A stretch of DNA of 6,506 nt. It comes from Candidatus Planktophila limnetica. Its GTDB lineage: Bacteria > Actinomycetota > Actinomycetes > Nanopelagicales > Nanopelagicaceae. The stretch covers positions 1-6,506 of the forward strand of contig JAPOHK010000052.1 of NCBI GenBank assembly GCA_029979485.1, given 5' to 3'. Position 1 is the stretch's first letter. Each line of letters opens with the position of its first letter. The position numbers and the translations under genes were made by a program. The notes beneath the pieces are model-generated. The model was given only the letters and a program-made list of their open reading frames with translations. It had not been told where the DNA came from and did not search any database. Of the stretch, positions 1 through 6,506 are shown one piece after another.

Positions 1-838
1 CAGTAAATCCAAGTCCTGGAGGGGCGTGATATCCACCAAGGAAGAGAGTTGTTGCAAGGGCTGATACGCCGACAATGTTTACGTATTCAGCTAAGAAGAA
101 GAGTGCGAATTTAAGTGATGAGTACTCGGTGTGGAAACCACCGACGAGTTCGCCTTCTGCTTCAGCTAAGTCAAATGGTGCACGGTTTGTTTCACCAACC
201 ATTGAAATTGCATAAATTACAAATGATGGGAACAAAACAACTGCGTACCACCATTTATTTTGCGCAGCCACGATGTCAGATGTGGACATTGAACCTGAGT
301 AAATAAATACTGAAACAAGTGAGAGTCCCATTGCAACTTCGTAAGAAATAACTTGGGCGCTCGAACGAAGACCGCCGAGAAGTGGGTAGGTGGATCCTGA
401 AGACCAGCCTGCGAGAACAATTCCGTAAACACCAACGGATGCAACAGCTAGAACGTAGAGAACGCCGACAGGAATATCTGTCATCTGCATAACTGTTTGG
501 TGTCCAAAGAGCGAAACCTGACCGGTAACTGGAATAACTGCGAAAGCCATAAAACAGGTTGTTGCACTAATGATTGGAGCAATAATAAAAATTACTTTGT
601 CCGCAGCTGCCGGAATTAAATCTTCCTTGAGAGCCAACTTCACACCATCAGATAAAGACTGAAGTAAACCAAGTGGACCAACTCTGTTTGGACCTGGACG
701 CTCTTGCATGCGCGCAACGATGCGACGCTCTGCCCAAATCGCTAGGAGTGTGAGAAGAACACAAGTAGCAAAGACGAGAAGGCCTTTAACCAAAATAATC
801 CAACCTGGATCTGTTGCTATTAACTCCGCGTTACTCAT
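1..838 (-). CDS. nuoH: NADH-quinone oxidoreductase subunit H (membrane, quinone channel), 3' end cut by window edge (partial)
   Basis: The reading frame opens with ATG at 838 (overlapping the nuoG stop, ATGA) and stays open to the left edge, giving the first 279 residues of a family usually 320-450 long. NuoH anchors the cytoplasmic arm in the membrane, lines the quinone entry channel and links quinone chemistry to the proton-pumping subunits. Visible are the AERR motif (E37, R38), the loop [27 protein letters not shown] (47-73), E167 in SYEVAMG, and the acidic loop [19 protein letters not shown] (222-240) with E226, E228, E230 and E238, matching E. coli NuoH E216, E218, E220 and E228. Six hydrophobic helices are apparent, at about 13-35, 81-102, 124-144, 162-182, 197-214 and 243-268. 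Two more should lie beyond the edge. No internal stop or frameshift is seen. I derived this frame by translating the minus strand directly. Confidence 0.97.
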   Translation of the reverse strand, partial: MSNAELIATDPGWIILVKGLLVFATCVLLTLLAIWAERRIVARMQERPGPNRVGPLGLLQSLSDGVKLALKEDLIPAAADKVIFIIAPIISATTCFMAFAVIPVTGQVSLFGHQTVMQMTDIPVGVLYVLAVASVGVYGIVLAGWSSGSTYPLLGGLRSSAQVISYEVAMGLSLVSVFIYSGSMSTSDIVAAQNKWWYAVVLFPSFVIYAISMVGETNRAPFDLAEAEGELVGGFHTEYSSLKFALFFLAEYVNIVGVSALATTLFLGGYHAPPGLGFT

Positions 839-3201
839 GCCTTCACCACCTTTACGACTCCACCATGTGCGTTACCAAGTTTGGTCAGCAGTTCAGATCC
901 ACGTGAATTACGTGGAGCCCAGACTGCATCGTCGTGAATATCTTCAACGAGAACTGGAAGTACGACACTGCCTTGCGCATTTGAAATTGAAATTTGATCC
1001 CCAGTTGCAACACCGATTGCACTTGCGCGCTTTGGCGAAATAACCGCCACAGTTTGACGCGCAGTTCCTGCGAGATTTTCTTCACCCTTTTGCAGAGTTC
1101 CAAGATCAAGCAGACGTCGCCATGAAGTAATAAGTGCTTCATCTGCTGCAAGAGTTACTGTGCCACGAGCTGGTGTTGCCGTAAATGATGCACGAGCACC
1201 ATCCCATGGACCAAGGGATGCAATTTCGCGAGCAGCAGCAGAGACAGTTCCCAGTGAAATTGTCTTTCCGAGAGCATCTGCAATCATTGAAAGAATTCGA
1301 ACATCGCTGCGGTTAAGTGAATCAGCAACTGCTACATCAAATGCACGTGCGCTGCCAGTCCAGTTAAGAAATGATCCACTCTTTTCTGTCACTGCTGCAA
1401 CTGGCAATACAACATCAGCGCGTTCTGTAACTGCACTTGGCGCAATTTCTAGAGAGACAACAAAAGCTTTTTTAAGTGCTGAAAGAGTTTCTGCAGAGTT
1501 ATCAAGATCAAGTGGATCAACGCCGCCAACAACGAGAGCGTTAAGTTCGCCAGAATTGATAGCGGCGATAATTTCTTTAGTGGAACGACCAACATGTGCA
1601 GGTACTGATTCAACTGACCACGCACTTGCTAAATCAACACGAGCAGCCGCATCTGTAACTGGACGTCCGCCTGGAAGAAGATTTCCGATTGCGCCTGCTT
1701 CGAGTGCTCCACGTTCACCTGCTCGACGCGGAACCCACGCAAATTTTGCACCAGATTTCGCGGCAAGTACTGCAACAGCTGAGAGTGCACCAGCGCTTTC
1801 AGATGCTCGTTCTCCAACCAAAATAAGCGATTGGGCTGTGAGAGATTGAGAAGCAATCGCTGCAGCTTCTGCTCCTGGTGCAACCTTTACAAAAGTTGCT
1901 CCAAGTTTTTCAACACCAATTGAAAGCTTAGTTCCAATTGATGTGATCTTTAGTTTGCGCTTTTTAACTTGCTTATTCAAACGCAAGAAAACAATTGGTG
2001 ACTCTTCTTCTGGTTCGAAACCAACTAGAAGTACGTGATCTGCTTTATCAATATCTTTATAAGTTGTGGTTGTTCCAACTACGTGGGCGGCAAGGAAGTC
2101 ACGCTCTTCATCAGATGTTGCACGTGCACGGAAATCAATGTCATTTGTGCCGAGTGCAACGCGAGCAAACTTGCTGTATCCATATGCATCTTCATACGTT
2201 GCACGTCCACCAACTAGAACTGCAGATTTTGCTCCGGCTAATCCTGCGGCTGCGGCTGCAATTGCTTCAGGCCATGAAGCAACAACTAATTCGCCTTCAG
2301 AGTTACGAACCATCGGCTGTGCAAGGCGATCAATTGCTGTGATGTATTTAAACGCCCAGCGACCCTTATCGCAGTTCCACTCTTCATTAATTGTTGGGTC
2401 ATCTCCAGCCAGACGGCGCAGAGTCTTCCCACGGCGAACATCGGTGCGCATGTCACACCCCGATGCGCAGTGTTCACATGCAGATGGTGTTGAAACTAAA
2501 TCAAATGGACGTGCACGGAAACGATATGACGCACCAGTGAGTGCACCTACTGGACATATCTGAACGGTGTTTCCGGAAAAATAGGATTCGAATGGTTGTT
2601 CTTCATAAATTCCAACTTGTTGCAGGGCACCACGTTCGTTGAGAGTAATGAATGGATCACTCGCAATCTGCTCTGAGAAGCGTGTACAACGCGCGCAAAG
2701 AACGCAACGTTCGCGGTCTAGTAAAACTTGTGACGACAAATTAATTGGTTTTTCGAATGTGCGCTTCTTTCCTTCAAAGCGTGATTCAGCTTGGCCGTTG
2801 CTCATTGCTTGGTTTTGAAGCGGACACTCTCCACCTTTGTCGCAGACTGGACAATCAAGCGGGTGATTAACAAGGAGTAACTCCATAACTCCACGCTGTG
2901 CTTTTTCAGCAACATCTGAAGTTAGTTGAGTTTTAACAATCATTCCTGGTTCTACAGGAATGGTGCATGAAGCTTGTGGCTTTGGAAATGCGCGACCATT
3001 AATTTCAATATCAACCAAACATTGGCGACAAGCACCGACTGGATCTAAGAGAGGGTGATCACAGAAACGTGGGATTTGAATTCCAAGTTTTTCAGCTGCG
3101 CGGATAACAAGAGTTCCCTTTGGAACACTGACTTCAAATCCATCGATTACAACTGTAATCATGTCTACAACTTCAGTTGTCTGTGATTGCGTAGTTGTCA
3201 T
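835..3201 (-). CDS. nuoG: NADH-quinone oxidoreductase subunit G (75 kDa, iron-sulfur subunit)
   Basis: This 788-residue protein carries electrons from NuoF along the peripheral arm of complex I. The N-terminal ferredoxin-like domain binds [2Fe-2S] N1b through C47, C58, C61 and C79. The next segment holds N5 with H113, C117, C120 and C126 (NHPLDCPVC...C). N4 has C166, C169, C172 and C216 (RCVLCARC...CPVGAL). A fourth [4Fe-4S] motif, C242-x2-C245-x3-C249-x27-C277, matches the off-path N7 site at the start of the molybdopterin-oxidoreductase-like domain. Residues about 300-680 are alanine-rich and weakly conserved, the degenerate molybdopterin fold that in complex I binds no molybdenum. Residues about 715-788 resemble the dinucleotide-binding C-terminal domain ([23 protein letters not shown]). 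Length resembles Thermus Nqo3 and mycobacterial NuoG rather than the longer E. coli form. Start and stop both overlap the neighbouring genes (ATGA). Confidence 0.98.
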   Translation of the reverse strand: MTTTQSQTTEVVDMITVVIDGFEVSVPKGTLVIRAAEKLGIQIPRFCDHPLLDPVGACRQCLVDIEINGRAFPKPQASCTIPVEPGMIVKTQLTSDVAEKAQRGVMELLLVNHPLDCPVCDKGGECPLQNQAMSNGQAESRFEGKKRTFEKPINLSSQVLLDRERCVLCARCTRFSEQIASDPFITLNERGALQQVGIYEEQPFESYFSGNTVQICPVGALTGASYRFRARPFDLVSTPSACEHCASGCDMRTDVRRGKTLRRLAGDDPTINEEWNCDKGRWAFKYITAIDRLAQPMVRNSEGELVVASWPEAIAAAAAGLAGAKSAVLVGGRATYEDAYGYSKFARVALGTNDIDFRARATSDEERDFLAAHVVGTTTTYKDIDKADHVLLVGFEPEEESPIVFLRLNKQVKKRKLKITSIGTKLSIGVEKLGATFVKVAPGAEAAAIASQSLTAQSLILVGERASESAGALSAVAVLAAKSGAKFAWVPRRAGERGALEAGAIGNLLPGGRPVTDAAARVDLASAWSVESVPAHVGRSTKEIIAAINSGELNALVVGGVDPLDLDNSAETLSALKKAFVVSLEIAPSAVTERADVVLPVAAVTEKSGSFLNWTGSARAFDVAVADSLNRSDVRILSMIADALGKTISLGTVSAAAREIASLGPWDGARASFTATPARGTVTLAADEALITSWRRLLDLGTLQKGEENLAGTARQTVAVISPKRASAIGVATGDQISISNAQGSVVLPVLVEDIHDDAVWAPRNSRGSELLTKLGNAHGGVVKVVKA
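846..853 (-). promoter_or_regulatory. Shine-Dalgarno site for nuoH
   Basis: The minus strand reads AAAGGTGG seven bases before the nuoH ATG, within the last codons of nuoG (the VVKVVKA end). It differs by one base from a perfect AAAGGAGG and is well spaced, supporting the start at 838. This also means that the lysine and valine codons at the NuoG C-terminus double as a ribosome-binding site. Confidence 0.6.
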
Positions 3202-4481
3202 TTCACACCTGCGCTAGAAAAAAGAGTTGAGGCAACTGGATCAAATGGGCATCCCTTTCCAGTTACATGTGCGATGTATTCATCGCGGAAATACTTGATT
3301 GAAGAAGTAATTGGACTTGTTGCGCCATCGCCGAGTGCACAGAAAGAGCGACCCATGATGTTGTCGCACAAATCTAGAAGCTTTGCGAGATCTTCTTCTG
3401 AACCAGATCCATTTTCAAGATCACGAAGAATTTGAACAAGCCACCATGTGCCTTCGCGACATGGTGTGCACTTGCCACAGGATTCGTGCTTATAGAACTC
3501 TGTCCAGCGGAGTACTGCGCGAACCACACAAGTTGTTTCATCAAAGATTTGAAGTGCTTTTGTTCCAAGCATTGAGCCAGCTGCTGCAACACCTTCGTAA
3601 TCAAGTGGAGTATCTAAATGTGCATCTGTAAATATTGGAGTCGATGATCCACCTGGTGTCCAAAACTTAAGTTTGTGACCAGTGCGAACACCGCCTGCAA
3701 GATCGAGAATTTCACGAAGAGTAATTCCAAGTGGTGCCTCAAATTGTCCGGGGTTATTTACGTGACCAGAGAGAGAATAAAGAGTCATTCCCTTGCTCTT
3801 TTCAGTTCCGTATTTTTGATACCACTCTGCACCGTTAGTAACAATTGCTGGAACTGATGCAATTGATTCAACGTTATTAACGACTGTAGGTCGTGCATAC
3901 AAACCAGCGATTGCAGGAAACGGTGGACGCAAACGTGGTTGACCACGGAAGCCTTCAAGTGAATCAAGTAGTGCGGTTTCTTCGCCGCAAATATATGCGC
4001 CTGCACCAACATGGAGAACTAAATCAATTCCTTTACCAAGGTGACCAGCTTTGTATGCATCTTCAATTGCTTGATTTAGGCGACGAACTACGTGAGTCAC
4101 TTCGCCACGAATATAAATAAATGCATGCTTTGCGCGAATTGCATGACAGGCGATGATGCAACCTTCAATTAGAACGTGTGGGTTAGCCATTAACAAAGGA
4201 GTGTCTTTGCAAGTTCCTGGTTCAGATTCATCTGCATTGACAACTAAATAGTGTTCTTTGTTATCGCCTTGTGGGATAAATCCCCACTTCATTCCTGTAG
4301 GAAAACCTGCACCACCACGACCACGTAATCCAGAGTCTTTAACTAATTGAATAACTGCGTCAGGATCCATTGCAAGTGCTTTTGCAGAAGCTTTGTACCC
4401 ACCGTTGCGCGTGTACGCATCAATTGTGAATGAATCTTTTTCATCCCAATGCGCTGAAAGGACAGGCGTTAGCTTTGACAT
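3198..4481 (-). CDS. nuoF: NADH-quinone oxidoreductase subunit F (51 kDa, NADH- and FMN-binding, [4Fe-4S] N3)
   Basis: This 427-residue protein is the 51 kDa catalytic subunit that oxidises NADH with bound FMN and passes electrons to cluster N3, and from there to NuoG. Visible motifs in order are the glycine-rich nucleotide loop GLRGRGGAGFPTGMKW (51-66), the FMN-region NADESEPGTCKD (82-93), a second glycine-rich loop GAGAYICGEETALL (159-172), a SLBB-type region (about 235-300), and the N3 ligands C335, C338 and C341 (ESCGKCTPCREG) with C381 (SFCALGDGA). All four N3 cysteines are intact. Length matches the family (about 420-450). The N-terminus is short, without an added ferredoxin or NuoE-like domain, so this is not a HoxF-type fused hydrogenase subunit. 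The stop overlaps the nuoG start by 4 nt (ATGA), consistent with coupled synthesis of adjacent electron-transfer subunits. Confidence 0.98.
   Translation of the reverse strand: MSKLTPVLSAHWDEKDSFTIDAYTRNGGYKASAKALAMDPDAVIQLVKDSGLRGRGGAGFPTGMKWGFIPQGDNKEHYLVVNADESEPGTCKDTPLLMANPHVLIEGCIIACHAIRAKHAFIYIRGEVTHVVRRLNQAIEDAYKAGHLGKGIDLVLHVGAGAYICGEETALLDSLEGFRGQPRLRPPFPAIAGLYARPTVVNNVESIASVPAIVTNGAEWYQKYGTEKSKGMTLYSLSGHVNNPGQFEAPLGITLREILDLAGGVRTGHKLKFWTPGGSSTPIFTDAHLDTPLDYEGVAAAGSMLGTKALQIFDETTCVVRAVLRWTEFYKHESCGKCTPCREGTWWLVQILRDLENGSGSEEDLAKLLDLCDNIMGRSFCALGDGATSPITSSIKYFRDEYIAHVTGKGCPFDPVASTLFSSAGVK
3206..3210 (-). promoter_or_regulatory. Shine-Dalgarno candidate fixing the nuoG start
   Basis: The minus strand reads GCAGGTGTGAA immediately before the ATG at 3201, so AGGTG lies four bases from the start (AGG six bases). 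An in-frame ATG 13 codons later (3162) lacks a comparably placed site and would drop a short serine/threonine-rich leader of a kind also found in other actinobacterial NuoG proteins. I therefore keep the upstream start. Confidence 0.5.
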
Positions 4482-4484
4482 TGC

Positions 4485-5108
4485 TTATTTACCTTCCTTC
4501 GCTAATTTCAAACCGAGAAGAGTTGGTTCGCCTGCTTGCACGCCTTCATTTGCGCGACCATCGTTTATTCCTGCGAGTACTGCAGAGTTTTCTTTCCATG
4601 TAGGAAGTGATTTCGGTCCACGAGTTGGTGGGATTGGATTTCCTTGACGCATTGAATCAACTAAATCTTTTGAAGACTGAACAGTCTGGTTGTCATAGAA
4701 CTCCCAGTTGGCCATCACAACTGGTGCGTAATCACATGCGGCGTTGCATTCAATATGTTCGAGTGAAACTTTGCCGTCTGCTGTGACACCATCGTTTTCA
4801 ATTCCTAAGTGCTCTTTAAGTCCAGCAAAAATTGCATCTCCGCCCATGACTGCACACAAAGTGTTTGTACATACACCAACGTGATATTCGCCCACTGGCT
4901 TGCGCTTGTATTGAGTGTAGAAGGTTGCGACTGCTGAAACTTCTGCAGTTTCAATCGTCAAGAGCTTTGCAATTAATTCGATACCTTCATTTGTTACGTA
5001 TCCGGCCTTTGATTGTGCATAGTGAAGCAACGGCATGATTGCAGAACGGCTACGTGGGTAACGCTTAATAATTGAATCCATTACAGCAAGATCTTGATCA
5101 GTAAACAT
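4485..5108 (-). CDS. nuoE: NADH-quinone oxidoreductase subunit E (24 kDa, [2Fe-2S] N1a)
   Basis: This 207-residue protein is the 24 kDa subunit of the NADH-oxidising tip of complex I and holds [2Fe-2S] cluster N1a beside the FMN of NuoF. A helical N-terminal part (about 1-70, with YAQSKAGYVT and VSAVATFYTQY) precedes a thioredoxin-like domain. The four cluster ligands are visible as C80-x4-C85 (CTNTLC) and C121-x3-C125 (CNAAC). After about residue 155 comes a proline- and glycine-rich tail (PIPPTRGPKSLPTW onward) that is longer than in E. coli NuoE (166 residues); similar tails occur in actinobacterial homologues. The ATG overlaps the nuoD stop by one base (TAATG). The gene ends 3 nt before nuoF. 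Related subunits exist in NAD-linked hydrogenases and formate dehydrogenases, but the neighbours nuoD and nuoH settle the role. Confidence 0.97.
   Translation of the reverse strand: MFTDQDLAVMDSIIKRYPRSRSAIMPLLHYAQSKAGYVTNEGIELIAKLLTIETAEVSAVATFYTQYKRKPVGEYHVGVCTNTLCAVMGGDAIFAGLKEHLGIENDGVTADGKVSLEHIECNAACDYAPVVMANWEFYDNQTVQSSKDLVDSMRQGNPIPPTRGPKSLPTWKENSAVLAGINDGRANEGVQAGEPTLLGLKLAKEGK
4491..4500 (-). promoter_or_regulatory. Shine-Dalgarno site for nuoF
   Basis: The minus strand reads GAAGGAAGGT, nine bases before the nuoF ATG at 4481, and overlaps the last sense codons of nuoE. The doubled AAGG core makes a good ribosome-binding site and supports this start. It is the one internal junction without start/stop overlap (3 nt gap), so an own site for nuoF is expected. 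Confidence 0.55.
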
Positions 5109-6448
5109 TAGCGATCAACACCTCCCATAACAGGATCGATTGAAGCAACTGCGCCGATGATGTCGGCAACCATGCTTCCTTCACACATTGCAGATGTTGA
5201 TTGCAAGTTATTAAAAGATGGTTCGCGGAAGTGCATGCGATATGGTCGTGTTCCACCATCAGAAACAATGTGGGCACCAAGTTCGCCGCGTGGTGACTCA
5301 ACTGCTGCATAAACCTGACCAGCTGGAACGCGGAATCCTTCTGTAACTAATTTAAAGTGATGAATGAGAGATTCCATCGACGTGCCCATAATTTCACGGA
5401 TGTGGTTCAGTGAATTACCAAGACCATCGCCACCCATAGCCAGTTGTGCTGGCCAGGCAATTTTCTTATCTGCAACCATGACGGGTGCGCCAGCGAGCTT
5501 GTCGATCTTGTCGCATGCTTGTTCGATGATGCGAAGTGATTGTTCTAATTCGTTCATACGAATTAAGAATCGACCGTAAACATCGCACGTGTCTGTTGTA
5601 ACAACATCAAAATCATAATTTTCGTAACCGCAATATGGTTGAGTCTTACGAAGATCCCAAGGAAGACCAGTTGAACGCAATACTGGTCCTGTAATTCCAA
5701 GAGTTGTACAGCCTGCAAGATCAAGGTAACCAATACCTTCGGTGCGCTTCATCCAGATTGAATTGCCAATTAAAATTGTTGAGTTGTCTTTAAATGCTTT
5801 GCGCATTTCTTTTACTGTTTCGCGAATCTTTTGTGTGGCGCCGACTGGAAGATCTTGTTGAACTCCACCTGGGCGGATATAGGCCATATTCATACGCAAA
5901 CCTGAGATCATTTCAAAGATGTCGAGAACTCGTTCACGTTCGCGGAATGCGAAGAACATTGGAGTAATCGCGCCAAGTTCGAGTGCACCGGTACCGAGTG
6001 CGACCATGTGTGAAGAAATTCGGTTGAGTTCCATCATCAATACACGAATAGCAGATGCGCGCTCTGGAACATCATTTGTAATGCCAAGGAGTTTTTCTGT
6101 TGCTAAACAATAAGCGGTTTCATTAAATAGTGGAGATAAATAATCCATTCGAGTTACGAAGGTAACCCCTTGAGTCCAGCTGCGGTATTCGATGTTCTTT
6201 TCAATACCTGTGTGAAGGTAGCCAATTCCACAACGAACTTCTGTAACTGTTTCACCTTCTAGTTCGAGAACAAGTCGGAGCACGCCGTGAGTTGATGGGT
6301 GTTGTGGTCCCATGTTTACAACGATGCGCTCTTCTTTAGTCGCACCAATTTCTGTAACAAGTTCGTTCCAGTCGCCACCAGTTACCGAGAAGACTGTGCC
6401 TTCTGTAGTTTCGCGCGAAGATGAATACGGATCAGTAAATGTTGTCAT
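5108..6448 (-). CDS. nuoD: NADH-quinone oxidoreductase subunit D (49 kDa, quinone-site subunit)
   Basis: This 446-residue protein is the 49 kDa subunit of complex I. It sits in the cytoplasmic arm next to the membrane and forms much of the quinone-reduction pocket with NuoB and Nuo[10 protein letters not shown] at residues 47-55 supplies H50 and H54, and MDYLSPL at 101-107 supplies Y103. H54 and Y103 correspond to the quinone-headgroup ligands H38 and Y87 of Thermus Nqo4. The family descends from [NiFe]-hydrogenase large subunits, but the paired metal-binding cysteines are absent: C73 lacks its partner, and the end reads DPVMGGVDR where a hydrogenase has DPCxxC. This excludes a hydrogenase. 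The leader, [16 protein letters not shown] at 12-27, is typical of actinobacterial NuoD and supports the ATG at 6448, which overlaps the nuoC stop (ATGA). A weak AGGT at 6456-6459 is the only Shine-Dalgarno candidate. Length is normal and no frame damage is seen. Confidence 0.98.
   Translation of the reverse strand: MTTFTDPYSSSRETTEGTVFSVTGGDWNELVTEIGATKEERIVVNMGPQHPSTHGVLRLVLELEGETVTEVRCGIGYLHTGIEKNIEYRSWTQGVTFVTRMDYLSPLFNETAYCLATEKLLGITNDVPERASAIRVLMMELNRISSHMVALGTGALELGAITPMFFAFRERERVLDIFEMISGLRMNMAYIRPGGVQQDLPVGATQKIRETVKEMRKAFKDNSTILIGNSIWMKRTEGIGYLDLAGCTTLGITGPVLRSTGLPWDLRKTQPYCGYENYDFDVVTTDTCDVYGRFLIRMNELEQSLRIIEQACDKIDKLAGAPVMVADKKIAWPAQLAMGGDGLGNSLNHIREIMGTSMESLIHHFKLVTEGFRVPAGQVYAAVESPRGELGAHIVSDGGTRPYRMHFREPSFNNLQSTSAMCEGSMVADIIGAVASIDPVMGGVDR
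5119..5126 (-). promoter_or_regulatory. Strong Shine-Dalgarno site for nuoE
   Basis: On the minus strand this reads GGGAGGTG, ten bases before the nuoE ATG and inside the last codons of nuoD. It is the most complete purine-rich site in the window and supports the start at 5108. NuoE may therefore be initiated independently as well as by ribosomes finishing nuoD at the TAATG junction. The spacing is slightly long but acceptable. Confidence 0.6.
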
Positions 6449-6506
6449 CGGTATGACCTGCGCTCATCAGGTTCTGGAATAGTTGCACCTTTGTACTCAA
6501 CAGAAA
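6445..6506 (-). CDS. nuoC: NADH-quinone oxidoreductase subunit C, C-terminal end only (partial)
   Basis: Only the last 19 codons and the stop of this gene are inside the window; the rest lies beyond the right edge. The visible tail reads [19 protein letters not shown] and then TGA. A charged, proline-containing tail of the form VEYKG...PDERR is what I recall for the end of actinobacterial NuoC, the 30 kDa peripheral subunit that packs against NuoD in the connecting part of complex I. NuoC carries no cofactor. Its stop codon overlaps the nuoD start by 4 nt (ATGA), which fits the usual nuoC-nuoD order and suggests coupled translation. The assignment rests on this tail plus position directly upstream of nuoD. 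The fragment is too short to judge whether the gene is intact, or whether it is fused with nuoB upstream. Confidence 0.85.
   Translation of the reverse strand, partial: SVEYKGATIPEPDERRSYR

Noticed and set aside
217..444. Small minus- and plus-strand open frames within positions 115-444
   Set aside because: They overlap the nuoH frame, which is open from 838 to the left edge and carries clear NuoH motifs; the small frames show nothing recognisable.
1160..1849. 229-codon open frame on the plus strand, antisense to nuoG
   Set aside because: It lies wholly inside nuoG on the opposite strand. Its composition (Arg, Ala, Ser and Thr rich) is what the complement of an alanine/valine-rich gene gives, it matches no family I know, and nuoG's iron-sulfur motifs and both gene junctions confirm the minus-strand frame.
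2066..2563. 165-codon open frame on the plus strand, antisense to nuoG
   Set aside because: Shadow of the nuoG coding frame, with no recognisable domain and an arginine/proline-rich low-complexity translation.
3123..3162. Alternative nuoG start at the ATG at 3162 (residue 14)
   Set aside because: The upstream ATG at 3201 has an AGGTG site and the ATGA overlap seen at other junctions, and other actinobacterial NuoG proteins carry a similar leader.
3198..5108. nuoE and nuoF as parts of an NAD-linked hydrogenase or formate dehydrogenase
   Set aside because: The operon has NuoD without nickel-binding cysteines and a genuine NuoH, and NuoF is not fused to extra domains, so complex I is the only consistent reading.
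1..6506. Mobile element, CRISPR array, tRNA, riboswitch, promoter or defence system
   Set aside because: The window is continuously coding for six adjacent complex I genes. I saw no direct or inverted repeats, transposase motifs or RNA-like structures, and there is no non-coding space longer than 3 nt.

Overview
The window is the middle of a NADH:quinone oxidoreductase (respiratory complex I, nuo) operon. All of it is transcribed from the minus strand, so genes run from high to low coordinates in the order nuoC (3' tip only), nuoD, nuoE, nuoF, nuoG, nuoH (5' two thirds only). This is the standard C-D-E-F-G-H order. The upstream genes (nuoA, nuoB, most of nuoC) should lie beyond position 6506. 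The end of nuoH and probably nuoI to nuoN should lie beyond position 1.

The organism looks like a low-GC actinobacterium. The proteins carry features I associate with actinobacterial complex I: a NuoD leader containing [16 protein letters not shown], a NuoC tail ending [18 protein letters not shown], a NuoE with a long C-terminal tail, and a NuoG N-terminus containing [20 protein letters not shown]. The DNA is AT-leaning (mid-40s percent GC by eye), with many A/T third positions, and has essentially no intergenic sequence. A streamlined freshwater actinobacterium of the Nanopelagicales (acI) type is my best guess. The lineage is inference, not shown by the sequence alone.

Layout: 6445-6506 is the end of nuoC; 5108-6448 nuoD; 4485-5108 nuoE; 3198-4481 nuoF; 835-3201 nuoG; 1-838 nuoH. 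Neighbouring genes overlap by 4 nt (C/D, F/G, G/H, all ATGA), overlap by 1 nt (D/E, TAATG), or are 3 nt apart (E/F). No stretch over 300 bases lacks a gene. I see no promoter, terminator, RNA gene, repeat or mobile element.

The products assemble into one machine. NuoF takes electrons from NADH through FMN and cluster N3, with NuoE (N1a) as its partner. NuoG carries them through N1b, N4 and N5 (plus an off-path N7 site). NuoC/NuoD form the connecting piece that builds the quinone pocket with NuoH, the membrane subunit where quinone enters and coupling to proton pumping begins. All iron-sulfur ligands expected in E, F and G are present, so this should be an active NADH-linked complex I.

I found no undescribed system here. 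The window reads as a conserved, intact housekeeping operon, and the findings below are accordingly modest.
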